A stretch of 46,228 nt of DNA from Terriglobia bacterium (GTDB lineage: Bacteria; Acidobacteriota; Terriglobia; Acidiferrales; UBA7541), in NCBI GenBank assembly GCA_020073585.1, contig JAIQEV010000028.1, positions 1 to 46,228 of the forward strand, read 5' to 3'. The position numbers were made by a program, and so were the translations under genes. Shown here in pieces: positions 37,441 to 46,039 of this stretch (positions are counted from its first letter, which is position 1; each line of letters opens with the position of its first letter). Under the pieces are notes generated by a model, which saw only the letters and a program-made list of their open reading frames with translations, was not told the origin of the DNA and ran no database searches.

Positions 37441-38807
37441 TTCCCCTTTCCGCCCCCCAGCACCCGCGCCACTTCCGCCAGGGCCCGCGCGGTCGCCCCG
37501 CGGCTTTCTTCCACCAAGCGCTTGGCCCGCGCGCCCATCTCCTGCATGCGCGCGGGATTCTTCAGCAGGTCGATCCACGCCACCCCCGCGTCCTCGGGGC
37601 TCTCCACGCGAATGGCCGCGTCCGCTTCCACGAAGCGCGCGGTCATCTCCGCGAAATTTTCCGTGTGCGGGCCGAAGACCGGAATCTTGCCGAACGCCGC
37701 GGGCTCCAGAATGTTGTGCCCGCCCGCGGGCACCAGCGACCCGCCCACGAAAACTACATCGGCTACGCGGTAGAGCGAAGCCAGCTCCCCGATGCTGTCG
37801 AGCAGCAGCACGGTGACGTCGTCGGGTATCGCCGGGGGCGCGCCCGACGAAGGCAGGCCCTGCCCGAACGGCCCGGGAATGGCCAATTGCGAGCGGCGCA
37901 GGAATTTCCAGTGCGCCTCCCGGATGAACTCCGCGGCGGCCTCGAAGCGCTCCGGCTTGCGCGGCGCGAGGACCAGCAGCGCGCGCTGGTGCTCGCCCTG
38001 GGCCGTGCCGAAGGCGATCAGCGTCAGCGGCTCTTCGTTGGCCACCACGCTGCCGGCCACCACCAGCGGCCGCCGGCCGCGCGCGTTCACTTCCTTCTCC
38101 AGCCAGGCGGAAAGCGCCGAATCGCCGGGCAGCTCCTGATCGTATTTGAGGTTGCCGCTGACGCAGACGCGGCCGGCGGGCGCGCCCAGCGCGCGCATGC
38201 GCGCCGCATCGTCCTCCGTCTGCATCAGGAACGCCGCGGGCAGGGCCAGCACGCGCGCCAGAAACGGCCGCAGAAAAAGGCCCAGCGCGCCGAGCCACCG
38301 CCGGTAGCGCGCAAACGACCGCGGCGAGAGCCGCCCGCTGACCACCACCACGGGCACGCTGCGCTGCGCCGCTTCGCGCAGGAAGTTCGGCCACAGCTCC
38401 GTCTCCAGGATCACCACGATCTCCGGCTGCACGGCGCGGAAGGCGCGGCGCACGGCGAAGCCCCAGTCCAGCGGAAAATAGATCACCGCATCGGCAAAGG
38501 GCATGCGCTCGCGGGCCAGGGCCTGCCCGGTGAGCGTGGTAGTGGAAACGATCAGCGGGCGCCCGGGATTCTGCTCTTTCAAGCGCCTTGCCAGCCCCAG
38601 ACCGGCCAGCGCCTCCCCGACCGAGACAGCGTGCACCCAGATGGCTCCCGCACGCTGCGCCGGGAGCTTCTCCAGCGCCGCATACGCCAGACCGAGCCGT
38701 TCCCCCAGATTCGAGAAATATTTGCCGTGGCGCAGTCCCTGCCACACCCAGTAGGGCAAAAGCAGGATGGCGGCCAGCGCCGTCAGTGCACTATAGAGAA
38801 AATACAA
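37437..38807 (-). CDS. waaA: 3-deoxy-D-manno-octulosonic acid (Kdo) transferase
   Basis: 456 residues from TTG 38807, preferred because GAGG lies 7-10 nt upstream and the first residues form the usual N-terminal membrane anchor (YFLYSALTALAAILLLPYWV). IWVHAVSVGEALAG holds the family's catalytic Glu. LETELWPNFLREA, SGRLSPRSF, GNLKYDQ and GGSLVPAGGHNILEPAAFG are further WaaA signatures. It adds Kdo to lipid IVA. It is the first gene of the LPS operon. Confidence 0.95.
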   Translation of the reverse strand: MYFLYSALTALAAILLLPYWVWQGLRHGKYFSNLGERLGLAYAALEKLPAQRAGAIWVHAVSVGEALAGLGLARRLKEQNPGRPLIVSTTTLTGQALARERMPFADAVIYFPLDWGFAVRRAFRAVQPEIVVILETELWPNFLREAAQRSVPVVVVSGRLSPRSFARYRRWLGALGLFLRPFLARVLALPAAFLMQTEDDAARMRALGAPAGRVCVSGNLKYDQELPGDSALSAWLEKEVNARGRRPLVVAGSVVANEEPLTLIAFGTAQGEHQRALLVLAPRKPERFEAAAEFIREAHWKFLRRSQLAIPGPFGQGLPSSGAPPAIPDDVTVLLLDSIGELASLYRVADVVFVGGSLVPAGGHNILEPAAFGKIPVFGPHTENFAEMTARFVEADAAIRVESPEDAGVAWIDLLKNPARMQEMGARAKRLVEESRGATARALAEVARVLGGGKGK

Positions 38808-38947
38808 GCGTGGACCTCAGTCATTTCCCCGCCGCCAACCGGCAGGCGGACCCCTTCCGGCGATTGCGCTGGCAACCCGCCCCTCCCCCGCAGAATCGAA
38901 TCCTCAGGGTTGCCACCGCAAAGCAAACGCCAGTCGTGCAAACCCGG

Positions 38948-38959
38948 TATTATAAACCG
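38948..38959 (+). promoter_or_regulatory. -10 box 6 nt before the start of the secreted unknown gene
   Basis: TATTAT (38948-38953), AAACCG, ATG 38960. Spacing equals that at rpe and purS. The complementary strand reads TATAAT within the same palindrome (cggtattataaaccg), so it may also serve the divergent waaA operon. Confidence 0.55.
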
Positions 38960-39616
38960 ATGCGCCTGCGAACCATCGTACTCCTTGGAATCATTCTCGC
39001 CGCCAGCGCCTGGGGACTGGCCGGCGGGCAGGGCCGCGCCCAGAGCCTCGCGCCATCGCCCGCAGCCGCCGAAACCCACGAGGGCGTGACCATCACCGCC
39101 CAGCCCTGGACCGCACCGGCCGACTATAAACCGCGCTTCCCCAAAAAGACGCCGCTGACGGCAGGACTGGTGGGCATCCAGGTCGCCGTCCAGAACGATT
39201 CCGCGGCGGCCGTGCGCGTCAACCTCGAGCGCATCCGCCTGGTCATCACCCTGGACGAGGAGTCACGCCAGAACCTCGCGCCGCTCTCGGCCGAGGACGT
39301 CGCCGACCTGATCCTGAAGGGCGGCTCCAGCGACCCCACCGCCAAGCGCCAGCGCATTCCCCTGCCCATCGGCAAGCCGAAGACCGGCCGCAGCAAGGAA
39401 TGGACACAGCTCGAGGATGCCGCGCGCGCTGCCGGCGTCCCGGCCAGCGTGATCCCGCCGCACGGCAAAGTGCAGGGGCTGCTGTACTTCGATCTCGCCG
39501 GGCAATACGACCTGCTGCGCACCGCCCGGCTGTACATTCCGGAAGTCACGGACATCGAAAAAGGCCGCTCGCTCCTCTATTTCGAGCTGGAACTCTCCAA
39601 GGCCGCGGCGCGTTGA
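38960..39616 (+). CDS. Secreted protein of unknown function
   Basis: 218 residues from ATG 38960. A signal peptide (MRLRTIVLLGIILAASAWGL then GRAQ) precedes a beta-rich domain: VGIQVAVQNDSAAAVRVNLE, then RLVITLDEES. A later segment, HGKVQGLLYFDLAGQYDLLR, suggests a single Ig-like or DUF-type sandwich. The divergent waaA operon starts only ~150 nt upstream. Function unknown; periplasmic location well supported. Confidence 0.82.
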   Translation: MRLRTIVLLGIILAASAWGLAGGQGRAQSLAPSPAAAETHEGVTITAQPWTAPADYKPRFPKKTPLTAGLVGIQVAVQNDSAAAVRVNLERIRLVITLDEESRQNLAPLSAEDVADLILKGGSSDPTAKRQRIPLPIGKPKTGRSKEWTQLEDAARAAGVPASVIPPHGKVQGLLYFDLAGQYDLLRTARLYIPEVTDIEKGRSLLYFELELSKAAAR

Positions 39617-39775
39617 GCGTATTCGCCGAACGCAGCGCTGTTTCTGCGCCAGCCCTCGCGGAGAATCATAAATTTTTCCGGAGCCACGGAAAACCACCGG
39701 CGCGGCGCGATTTGCCGCCCGGACTTTCCTCGGCTACCATGAAATAGCACGCACAGACCTGGGACCTGCCAACGA

Positions 39776-42055
39776 ATGAGAACTTTTCTCGACGATTTGA
39801 ATCCAGAACAGCGCCTCGCCGCCGAAACCACCGATGGGCCCGTGCTCATCCTCGCCGGCGCGGGCACCGGCAAGACTCGCGCCATCACCTACCGCATGGC
39901 CCACCTGCTGGCCCAGGGCGCCTCGCCGGACGCCATCCTGGCCGTCACCTTCACCAACAAGGCCGCGGAGCAGATGCAGGAGCGCCTGGGAAATCTGCAG
40001 CGCCAGGCGGGACTCCTGCCGGCGGCGCCGTGGATCTCCACGTTTCACTCCCTCTGTGCGCGCCTGCTGCGCCGTGAAGCGCCCAGCGCCGGCCTGCCCC
40101 GCGATTTCTCCATCTTCGACGACGACGACCAGATCGCCGCCGTCAAGCTCATCCTCAGCCGCCTGGCGCTCACCGAGGAAAAAATCTCCCCGCGCGCCAT
40201 CCTCAGCAAGATCAGCTACGCCAAGAATCACGGGCAGACCGCGCAGCAGCTCGCCGCCGAAGCCATCGCCGAAGACGGGCGGCGCGTCGCGCGCGTCTTC
40301 GAAGCCTACGAAAAGGTGCTGGCGCAGAGCCACGCCCTCGATTTCGACGACCTGCTGCTGCGCGCCGCGCGCCTGCTGCGCGACGCCGCCGACGTGCGCC
40401 GGCGCTGGCAGGCGCGCTTCCGCTACATCCACGTGGACGAGTATCAGGACACCAACCGCGTGCAGTACGACCTCTTGCGCCTGCTCACCGGACCGGAGGA
40501 GAACGTCTGCGTGGTGGGCGACGAGGACCAGGCCATCTACCGCTGGCGCGGCGCCGACGTCGGCATCCTGCTGCGCTTTTCCCAGGATTTTCCCGCGGCC
40601 CGGGTGATCCGCCTCGAGCGCAACTACCGCTCCACCCAGAAAATTCTCGACGCCGCGGGCGCCGTGGTGGCCAACAACTCGCAGCGCCTCGGCAAAACGC
40701 TCACTTCCGAGCAAGGCAGCGGCAAGAACCTGCGCTTCTACGAAGCGCGCGACCCGCAATCCGAGGCGGAATTCGTGGCCGGCGAAGTCTCCAAGATTCT
40801 CGTGGACGACTCCTCGCAGACTTGCGCCGTGGAATACCGCACCAATGCCCAGTCCCGCGCCTTTGAAGAGGTCTTCCGCCGCCTGGGCGTGCGCTACCGC
40901 CTGGTGGGCGGCTTCAGCTTTTACGACCGCGCGGAAGTGAAGGATGCCCTGGCCTATGTGCGCCTGACCATGCATCCCGAAGACGACATCGCCCTGCTGC
41001 GCGTGCTCAACGTGCCGCCGCGCGGCATCGGCAAGACCACCGTGGATGCGCTGCGCGAGGCCACGCGCAAAGACGGCTTGCCCATGTGGCAGGCCATCGA
41101 GCAGTTCGTCGCCAGCGCCGCCGCCGGACGCGCCGTGGCTCCCCTGCGCGCCTTTCAGGAGATGATCCGCGAGTTGCAGGCCAGCCTGGAAAAGAACAGC
41201 CCCGCCGAATTCCTGCACGGCCTGCTGGACCGCACCGGTTACCTGGACATGCTCCGGGAGCGCAATACCCCGGAGGACGTCTCGCGCATGGAAAACCTCG
41301 AGGAACTCGTGCGCGCCGTCGCGGAATCCACCGATGCCGGCGAGACCTTCACCGATTTCCTCGACCATGCCGCCCTGGTCAGCGACGCCGATTCCGCCGA
41401 CGAAAAGCCCGGCGTCACCCTGATCACCCTGCACAGCACCAAGGGTCTCGAGTTCGACCACGTCTACCTCACCGGCCTGGAAGAGGGCATCTGCCCCCAC
41501 AGCCTCTCGGCCACCGATGAAAACGGCGTCGAGGAAGAGCGCCGCCTGGTCTATGTGGGCATGACCCGCGCGCGCGCCTCGCTGACCCTGACCCGCGCCG
41601 TCTACCGCCGCATCTTCGGCGACGAGCAGCGCCTGCGCGCCTCCCTGCCCTCGCGCTTCCTCGCGGAAATTCCCGGCGACCTGATGGACACGGTGCGCGG
41701 CTCGCTGGCGGAGTTCGGCGAGTCCCGGCGCTATGATCCCGACCCGGAATACTCCTACTCGCCCGAGGATTTCATGCGCCGCGTGCGCGGCGGCCCCGCC
41801 CGCCCGGCTGGTCAGCCGCGCCCGGGCCGCGGCAGCGGCGATTTCGAGCGCCCGGCGCGGCAGCGCGACACCTTCGGAAGAAGCGGCAAGGGCGAAAACC
41901 CGCTCCTTGGCCGCAAAGTCCGCCACCCCAGCTTCGGCGTCGGCACCATCGTGGCCGTCGAGGGCGACGAGGAGGACCGCCGCCTCTCGGTGACCTTCCC
42001 CGGGCGGGGCACCAAGAAGTTCATCGAGCGCTATGCCCAGCTCGAGCCGGCCTGA
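39776..42055 (+). CDS. UvrD/PcrA-type superfamily 1 DNA helicase
   Basis: 759 residues. A 3'-5' DNA helicase for repair and replication-fork maintenance. All motifs are present: GAGTGKT (28-34), TFTNKAAEQM, DEYQDTN (from D221), GDEDQAIYRWRGA, LERNYRST, TLHSTKGLEFDHV and RLVYVGMTRARASLTL. The last ~55 residues (GRKVRHPSFGVGTIVAVEGD onward) are the PcrA/UvrD C-terminal Tudor-like domain that binds RNA polymerase. Length is normal. PcrA versus UvrD naming cannot be settled by sequence alone. Confidence 0.96.
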   Translation: MRTFLDDLNPEQRLAAETTDGPVLILAGAGTGKTRAITYRMAHLLAQGASPDAILAVTFTNKAAEQMQERLGNLQRQAGLLPAAPWISTFHSLCARLLRREAPSAGLPRDFSIFDDDDQIAAVKLILSRLALTEEKISPRAILSKISYAKNHGQTAQQLAAEAIAEDGRRVARVFEAYEKVLAQSHALDFDDLLLRAARLLRDAADVRRRWQARFRYIHVDEYQDTNRVQYDLLRLLTGPEENVCVVGDEDQAIYRWRGADVGILLRFSQDFPAARVIRLERNYRSTQKILDAAGAVVANNSQRLGKTLTSEQGSGKNLRFYEARDPQSEAEFVAGEVSKILVDDSSQTCAVEYRTNAQSRAFEEVFRRLGVRYRLVGGFSFYDRAEVKDALAYVRLTMHPEDDIALLRVLNVPPRGIGKTTVDALREATRKDGLPMWQAIEQFVASAAAGRAVAPLRAFQEMIRELQASLEKNSPAEFLHGLLDRTGYLDMLRERNTPEDVSRMENLEELVRAVAESTDAGETFTDFLDHAALVSDADSADEKPGVTLITLHSTKGLEFDHVYLTGLEEGICPHSLSATDENGVEEERRLVYVGMTRARASLTLTRAVYRRIFGDEQRLRASLPSRFLAEIPGDLMDTVRGSLAEFGESRRYDPDPEYSYSPEDFMRRVRGGPARPAGQPRPGRGSGDFERPARQRDTFGRSGKGENPLLGRKVRHPSFGVGTIVAVEGDEEDRRLSVTFPGRGTKKFIERYAQLEPA

Positions 42056-42177
42056 GCGCTGCTGCTTCCGGTTGCGCGGTGGCGGTTTATCGGGGTAAAG
42101 TGACCGGCGCACTTATTCTGTAGTGTTTTCCGGTACTTCCACATCCTCGGCAGAGCCGGGGCGAACGGAGTGGATGG

Positions 42178-43716
42178 GTGGGATCAAAACTTTTCCGCAC
42201 CAGAAACATCGACCAACTGATAGCCGACTCCGAAAACCCCGAGAGGCGCCTCAAAAAAACACTGGGATGGCTGAGCCTGACCTCGCTGGGCATTGGCGCG
42301 GTGATCGGGTCGGGCATTTTTACGGTAGTCGGGACCGCGATCGCCGGCCAGAAGCTGCAGTTTTCCTCGGTTCTGAATGCCCCTCTCCTGGAATATCTGA
42401 TTTACCATTCCGCCTCCTTCGGGCGCCCGGGCGCCGGCCCGGCCATTGCCTTGTCCTTCGTACTCGTCGCGGTCGTGTGCGGATTCGCGGCCCTGTGCTA
42501 CGCGGAGCTGGCGGCGATGATCCCCATTGCCGGGAGCGCCTATACCTATACTTACGCCACGATGGGCGAGTTGATCGCCTGGATCATCGGCTGGGACCTG
42601 ATCCTCGAATATGCGGTGAGCAACATGGCCGTAAGCGTCGGATTTTCGGCGCACATCGTGGACCTCATGGACTGGTTCGGTATCCATCCGAGCCTGCGCT
42701 GGATTACTCCCGCGTATCTGCCCAGCGGCTTGACCGACTTCCAGGGCAACACGCTCTATCAGCCGGGCTGGCATTTCGGCTTCAACGTGCCCGCCTTCGT
42801 CATCGTGCTGCTGCTGACCTTCGTGCTGGTGCGCGGGATTCGCGAATCCGCGGAGACCAACAACATCATGGTTCTGCTGAAGATCGTCGCCATCCTGGTC
42901 TTCGTGGGCTTTGCCGCCCGCTACATTCACCCCGCCAACTGGCATCCCTTTGCCCCCAACGGCTGGCCGGGCATCCTGACCGGCGGCTCGATCATCTTTT
43001 TCACCTACATCGGCTTCGATTCCGTCTCGACGGCCGCCGAGGAAACCAAAAATCCGCAGCGCGACCTGCCCATCGGCATCATTGCAACTCTGGTCGTGTG
43101 CACCCTGCTCTATATCGCGGTGGTGGTGGTGCTGACAGGCCTTGTGCCCTGGCAGACCCTTCTGGACGATGCCGCGCCGGTGGTGAATACCCTGAAGAAG
43201 CTGCATTTCACGAGCATCCGCCTGATCGTGCTCCTGGGCGCCTTGATGGGCATGATCTCTTCCCTGCTCGTGTTCCAACTCGGCCAGGCCCGGGTCTGGT
43301 TTGCGATGTCCCGTGACGGCTTGCTCCCGCAGATCTTCGGCCGCGTGCACCCGCGCTTCCGGACGCCGGACTTTTCCACCTGGATGGCGGGTTTCCTCGT
43401 GGGCATTCCCGCCGGGATGCTGGATATCGGCACCCTCGCAGACCTGTCCAACATCGGCACGCTGTTCGCTTTTGCTCTGGTAGCCGCGGGAGTCCTGATT
43501 CTGCGCTATAAACAGCCGGACCGCCCGCGCAGTTTTCGCGCGCCGGGCGGCCTGCTGGCGCCGATCATGACCATTCTCACCTGTGTGCTGCTGATGGCGG
43601 GCCTGCCGATCACCAATTGGATCCGCTTTTTTGTGTGGCTTGCGATCGGCCTGGTAATCTTCTTCACTTACAGCCGCAAACGGAGCACACTGAACGCGTC
43701 AGCAAGAAACTGTTGA
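42178..43716 (+). CDS. APC-family amino-acid permease
   Basis: 512 residues from GTG 42178. Twelve or more transmembrane segments, with the APC opening LTSLGIGAVIGSGIFTVVGT and the conserved FFTYIGFDSVSTAAEETKNP in the middle. It is closest in look to cationic amino-acid transporter-type (CAT/YfnA) permeases; the substrate cannot be fixed. The stop codon lies inside a copy of the palindromic repeat also found in comEC. Confidence 0.9.
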   Translation: MGSKLFRTRNIDQLIADSENPERRLKKTLGWLSLTSLGIGAVIGSGIFTVVGTAIAGQKLQFSSVLNAPLLEYLIYHSASFGRPGAGPAIALSFVLVAVVCGFAALCYAELAAMIPIAGSAYTYTYATMGELIAWIIGWDLILEYAVSNMAVSVGFSAHIVDLMDWFGIHPSLRWITPAYLPSGLTDFQGNTLYQPGWHFGFNVPAFVIVLLLTFVLVRGIRESAETNNIMVLLKIVAILVFVGFAARYIHPANWHPFAPNGWPGILTGGSIIFFTYIGFDSVSTAAEETKNPQRDLPIGIIATLVVCTLLYIAVVVVLTGLVPWQTLLDDAAPVVNTLKKLHFTSIRLIVLLGALMGMISSLLVFQLGQARVWFAMSRDGLLPQIFGRVHPRFRTPDFSTWMAGFLVGIPAGMLDIGTLADLSNIGTLFAFALVAAGVLILRYKQPDRPRSFRAPGGLLAPIMTILTCVLLMAGLPITNWIRFFVWLAIGLVIFFTYSRKRSTLNASARNC

Positions 43717-43732
43717 CCGCTCCGCGGTCACA
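43712..43732. repeat. Third copy of the GTTGACCGC-NN-GCGGTCACA palindrome
   Basis: GTTGACCGCTCCGCGGTCAC then A overlaps the permease stop codon. It is homologous to the two copies in comEC, supporting a dispersed REP-like family. Confidence 0.75.
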
Positions 43733-43751
43733 CATACAAAGGAGGAGCCGA

Positions 43752-44612
43752 ATGCCGCAGTTTGTCTCCCCAAGGATCCGCGGGATCTTTCTGGCGTTGG
43801 CCGCCGGGGCCGTGCTGGGCCTGCTTCTCGCTCCCGCTGCGCGCGCCTGGGGCGAAAAGGGCAACAAGCTGGTCGTCGAGAAGGCCTTCGAGACGCTGCC
43901 CCCGGAAATGCGCCCTTTTTTCGAAGCCAACCGCGGATTTCTTCTGCAGCACGTGACCGATCCGCTGGAAGCCAGCCAGAGAAGCCCGGCGGAGCGCAAG
44001 AACCGCTACCTCTTTCTCGACCGCTACGGCCGCTTCCCCTTCGAAACCCTGCCGCGCAGCTACAAAGCTGCGGTCGGGAAGTACGGCAAAACCAAGCTGG
44101 AATCCAACGGCCTGCTCCCCTGGCAGATCGGCGTCTACAGCGAAAAACTGACCAACGCCATGAAGGCCGGCAAGTGGGACGAAGCGCGCCTGAACGCGGC
44201 GCTGCTGGCCAGCTACGTCGCGGAAGCCCACGACCCCTTCAACACCACGGAAAACTACGACGGCCAGCTCACCGGACAGGCGGGCATCAGCACGCGTTTC
44301 GGCGTCAACCTCATCGACCGCTTCTCCTCCTTCTTTCCCGTGCGCCCCAACGACGCCTTCTTCGTCAGCGACCCCACTGACCACGGCTTTGAGGCCTGCC
44401 TCAGCGCCCACAGTTGGCTCGAAACCATTCTCCTCGCCGACCGCAACGCCCGCCGCGGCCTGCCCTCCTACACCGACGAATACTTCGACCGCTTCTACAA
44501 CCAGGCCGCCGCCATTCTCATCCGCCAGCTCTCCGACGCCTCCACCGACGTCGGCTCCTATTGGTACACGGCGTGGGTCAACGCCGGGCGCCCGGCGCTC
44601 CCGCAGCGTTAG
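43752..44612 (+). CDS. Secreted S1/P1-nuclease / zinc phospholipase C-fold protein
   Basis: 286 residues from ATG 43752 with GGAGGAG just upstream. The signal peptide ends AAARA before W33, so the mature protein would begin with Trp, as S1/P1 nucleases do, where the N-terminal Trp binds zinc. HVTDPLEAS and YVAEAHDPFNTTENYDG match the following helical metal-binding region. The sixth mature residue is Asn where P1 has a His ligand, so one zinc site is altered. A periplasmic phosphodiesterase or a degenerate relative is likely; the substrate is unknown. Confidence 0.75.
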   Translation: MPQFVSPRIRGIFLALAAGAVLGLLLAPAARAWGEKGNKLVVEKAFETLPPEMRPFFEANRGFLLQHVTDPLEASQRSPAERKNRYLFLDRYGRFPFETLPRSYKAAVGKYGKTKLESNGLLPWQIGVYSEKLTNAMKAGKWDEARLNAALLASYVAEAHDPFNTTENYDGQLTGQAGISTRFGVNLIDRFSSFFPVRPNDAFFVSDPTDHGFEACLSAHSWLETILLADRNARRGLPSYTDEYFDRFYNQAAAILIRQLSDASTDVGSYWYTAWVNAGRPALPQR

Positions 44613-44621
44613 TTTTCGCGG

Positions 44622-45647
44622 ATGAGCCCTTCCTCACTGCCCGCGCACTTCCTCTCCCTCCCCAAAGCGGAGCTGCACCTGCATCTCGAAGGCTCGATCG
44701 AGCCCGCCACCGTCTGCGCACTCGCCGCGCGCCATGGCCAGCCCCTCGCCGAGCAAGAGGCCCGCCGCCGCTACTCCTACGCCAACTTCATGGAATTCAT
44801 CGAGGCCTTCAAGTGGGTCACCTCCTACCTCCGCGACCCGGAGGACTACGCGCTCATCACCCGGGAGCTCGGTAAGCGCCTCCTCGCGCAGAATGTCGTC
44901 TATGCCGAGCTGACTCTCTCCGTCGGGATCATGTTCCTGCGCCAGCAGCAGCCCGAGGCCAATTTCGAAGCCATGTGCCGCGCCAGCGAGGAGCTGCGCA
45001 AGCAGGGCCTGCGGCTGCAGTGGATCTTCGACGCCGTGCGCCAGTTCGGCGCGGAGGCCGCGATGCAGGTGGCGCGCATCGCCCCGCACTACCGCAACGA
45101 GGGCGTCGTGGCCTTCGGCATCGGCGGCGACGAACTCTCCCTCCCCACCGCGGACTTTCGCGCCGTCTATGACTACGTCGCCGAGCAGGGCCTGCACCGC
45201 CTGATCCATGCGGGGGAGACCGGCGGCCCGCAACTGGTCCGCGAGGCCGTGGAACTCCTCGGCGCGGAACGCATCGGCCACGGCCTCGGCGCCATGCACG
45301 ACCCGGCGCTTCTCGAGATGCTGGCCGAGCGCCGCATTCCCCTGGAGCTCTGCCCCACCAGCAATATCTGCACCGGCGCGCTGGCGCGGCAACTGACCCG
45401 CGGCTCCGCGCGCATCGCCGAGCATCCCTTGCCAAATTTTCTCCGCCAGGGCCTCGCCGTCGTGCTTTCCACCGACGATCCGGCGATGTTCCACACCTCC
45501 CTGCTCGCCGAATACGCGCACACCGCCGCCATGGGTCTGACGGAGGCGGAGCGCGATCGCCTTGCTGCCCTCAGCTTCGAGCACGCTTTCCTGCCCGCCC
45601 CGGAAAAGCGCGCCCTGGCCGCCGCACGCCCCGGCGCACACTCCTAG
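44622..45647 (+). CDS. Adenosine-deaminase-family enzyme (adenosine or aminofutalosine deaminase)
   Basis: 341 residues from ATG 44622. The amidohydrolase metal motif ELHLHLEGS (H19, H21), then GIGGDE, HAGET, the GHGLG loop, LCPTSN and STDDPAMF are all present, so the catalytic centre is complete. The GIGGDE variant and neighbourhood do not decide between adenosine deaminase and 6-amino-6-deoxyfutalosine deaminase of the futalosine menaquinone route. It begins 9 nt after the P1-like gene. Confidence 0.9.
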   Translation: MSPSSLPAHFLSLPKAELHLHLEGSIEPATVCALAARHGQPLAEQEARRRYSYANFMEFIEAFKWVTSYLRDPEDYALITRELGKRLLAQNVVYAELTLSVGIMFLRQQQPEANFEAMCRASEELRKQGLRLQWIFDAVRQFGAEAAMQVARIAPHYRNEGVVAFGIGGDELSLPTADFRAVYDYVAEQGLHRLIHAGETGGPQLVREAVELLGAERIGHGLGAMHDPALLEMLAERRIPLELCPTSNICTGALARQLTRGSARIAEHPLPNFLRQGLAVVLSTDDPAMFHTSLLAEYAHTAAMGLTEAERDRLAALSFEHAFLPAPEKRALAAARPGAHS

Positions 45648-45672
45648 CGGTCCGCGCCAAAGCCCAAGCTTT

Positions 45673-45686
45673 GCTATAATCCCCGC
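45673..45686 (+). promoter_or_regulatory. Extended -10 promoter of purS, leaderless type
   Basis: TGC TATAAT (the hexamer at 45675-45680), CCCCGC, ATG 45687. Apart from two bases it matches the rpe start region over 18 nt. Confidence 0.75.
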
Positions 45687-45929
45687 ATGAAAGCACACGT
45701 CTGGGTGTTGCCGAAGTCCACAGTCCTCGATCCCCAGGGGAAAACCATCCAGCATGCCCTGGCTTCGCTCGGGTATGCCGCGGTAAAGGACGTTCGCCAG
45801 GGTAAATTCTTCGTCCTCGATCTGGACGGCTGGACCCGCGAAGAAGCGCAAAAGCACCTCGAGCGCATCTCCCGCGAAGTCCTGACCAACCCGGTGATTG
45901 AAGAGTACCGCTTCGAAATCGTCGAATAA
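45687..45929 (+). CDS. purS: Phosphoribosylformylglycinamidine synthase subunit PurS
   Basis: 80 residues. PurS forms the complex with PurQ and PurL that converts FGAR to FGAM in purine synthesis, helping ammonia transfer. KAHVWVLPKSTVLDPQGKTI, then GKFFVLDLDGWTREEAQKHL and TNPVIEEYRFEIVE are standard PurS, and length is right. purQ and purL do not follow directly here. Confidence 0.95.
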   Translation: MKAHVWVLPKSTVLDPQGKTIQHALASLGYAAVKDVRQGKFFVLDLDGWTREEAQKHLERISREVLTNPVIEEYRFEIVE

Positions 45930-46039
45930 GCCGCCGCCGCGGGCCCCGGCTGGCGTGATTCGGCACAGCCGCCCGGAAACCCGGCGCGCCGCCGCGCCGC
46001 CATGTTACCCTGCTCAATGCGACCGGAGGAGCTTGCCGT

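Noticed and set aside
37441-38745. Upstream extension of the LpxK frame to 38745
   Set aside because: The extension is an off-frame reading of waaA; LpxK homology begins at the ATG at 37440.
39734-42112. 792-codon minus-strand frame
   Set aside because: Antisense of the UvrD/PcrA helicase, whose motifs are all intact on the plus strand.
44622-45647. Firm call of adenosine deaminase (add)
   Set aside because: Motifs fit the family, but aminofutalosine deaminase cannot be excluded without menaquinone-pathway context.
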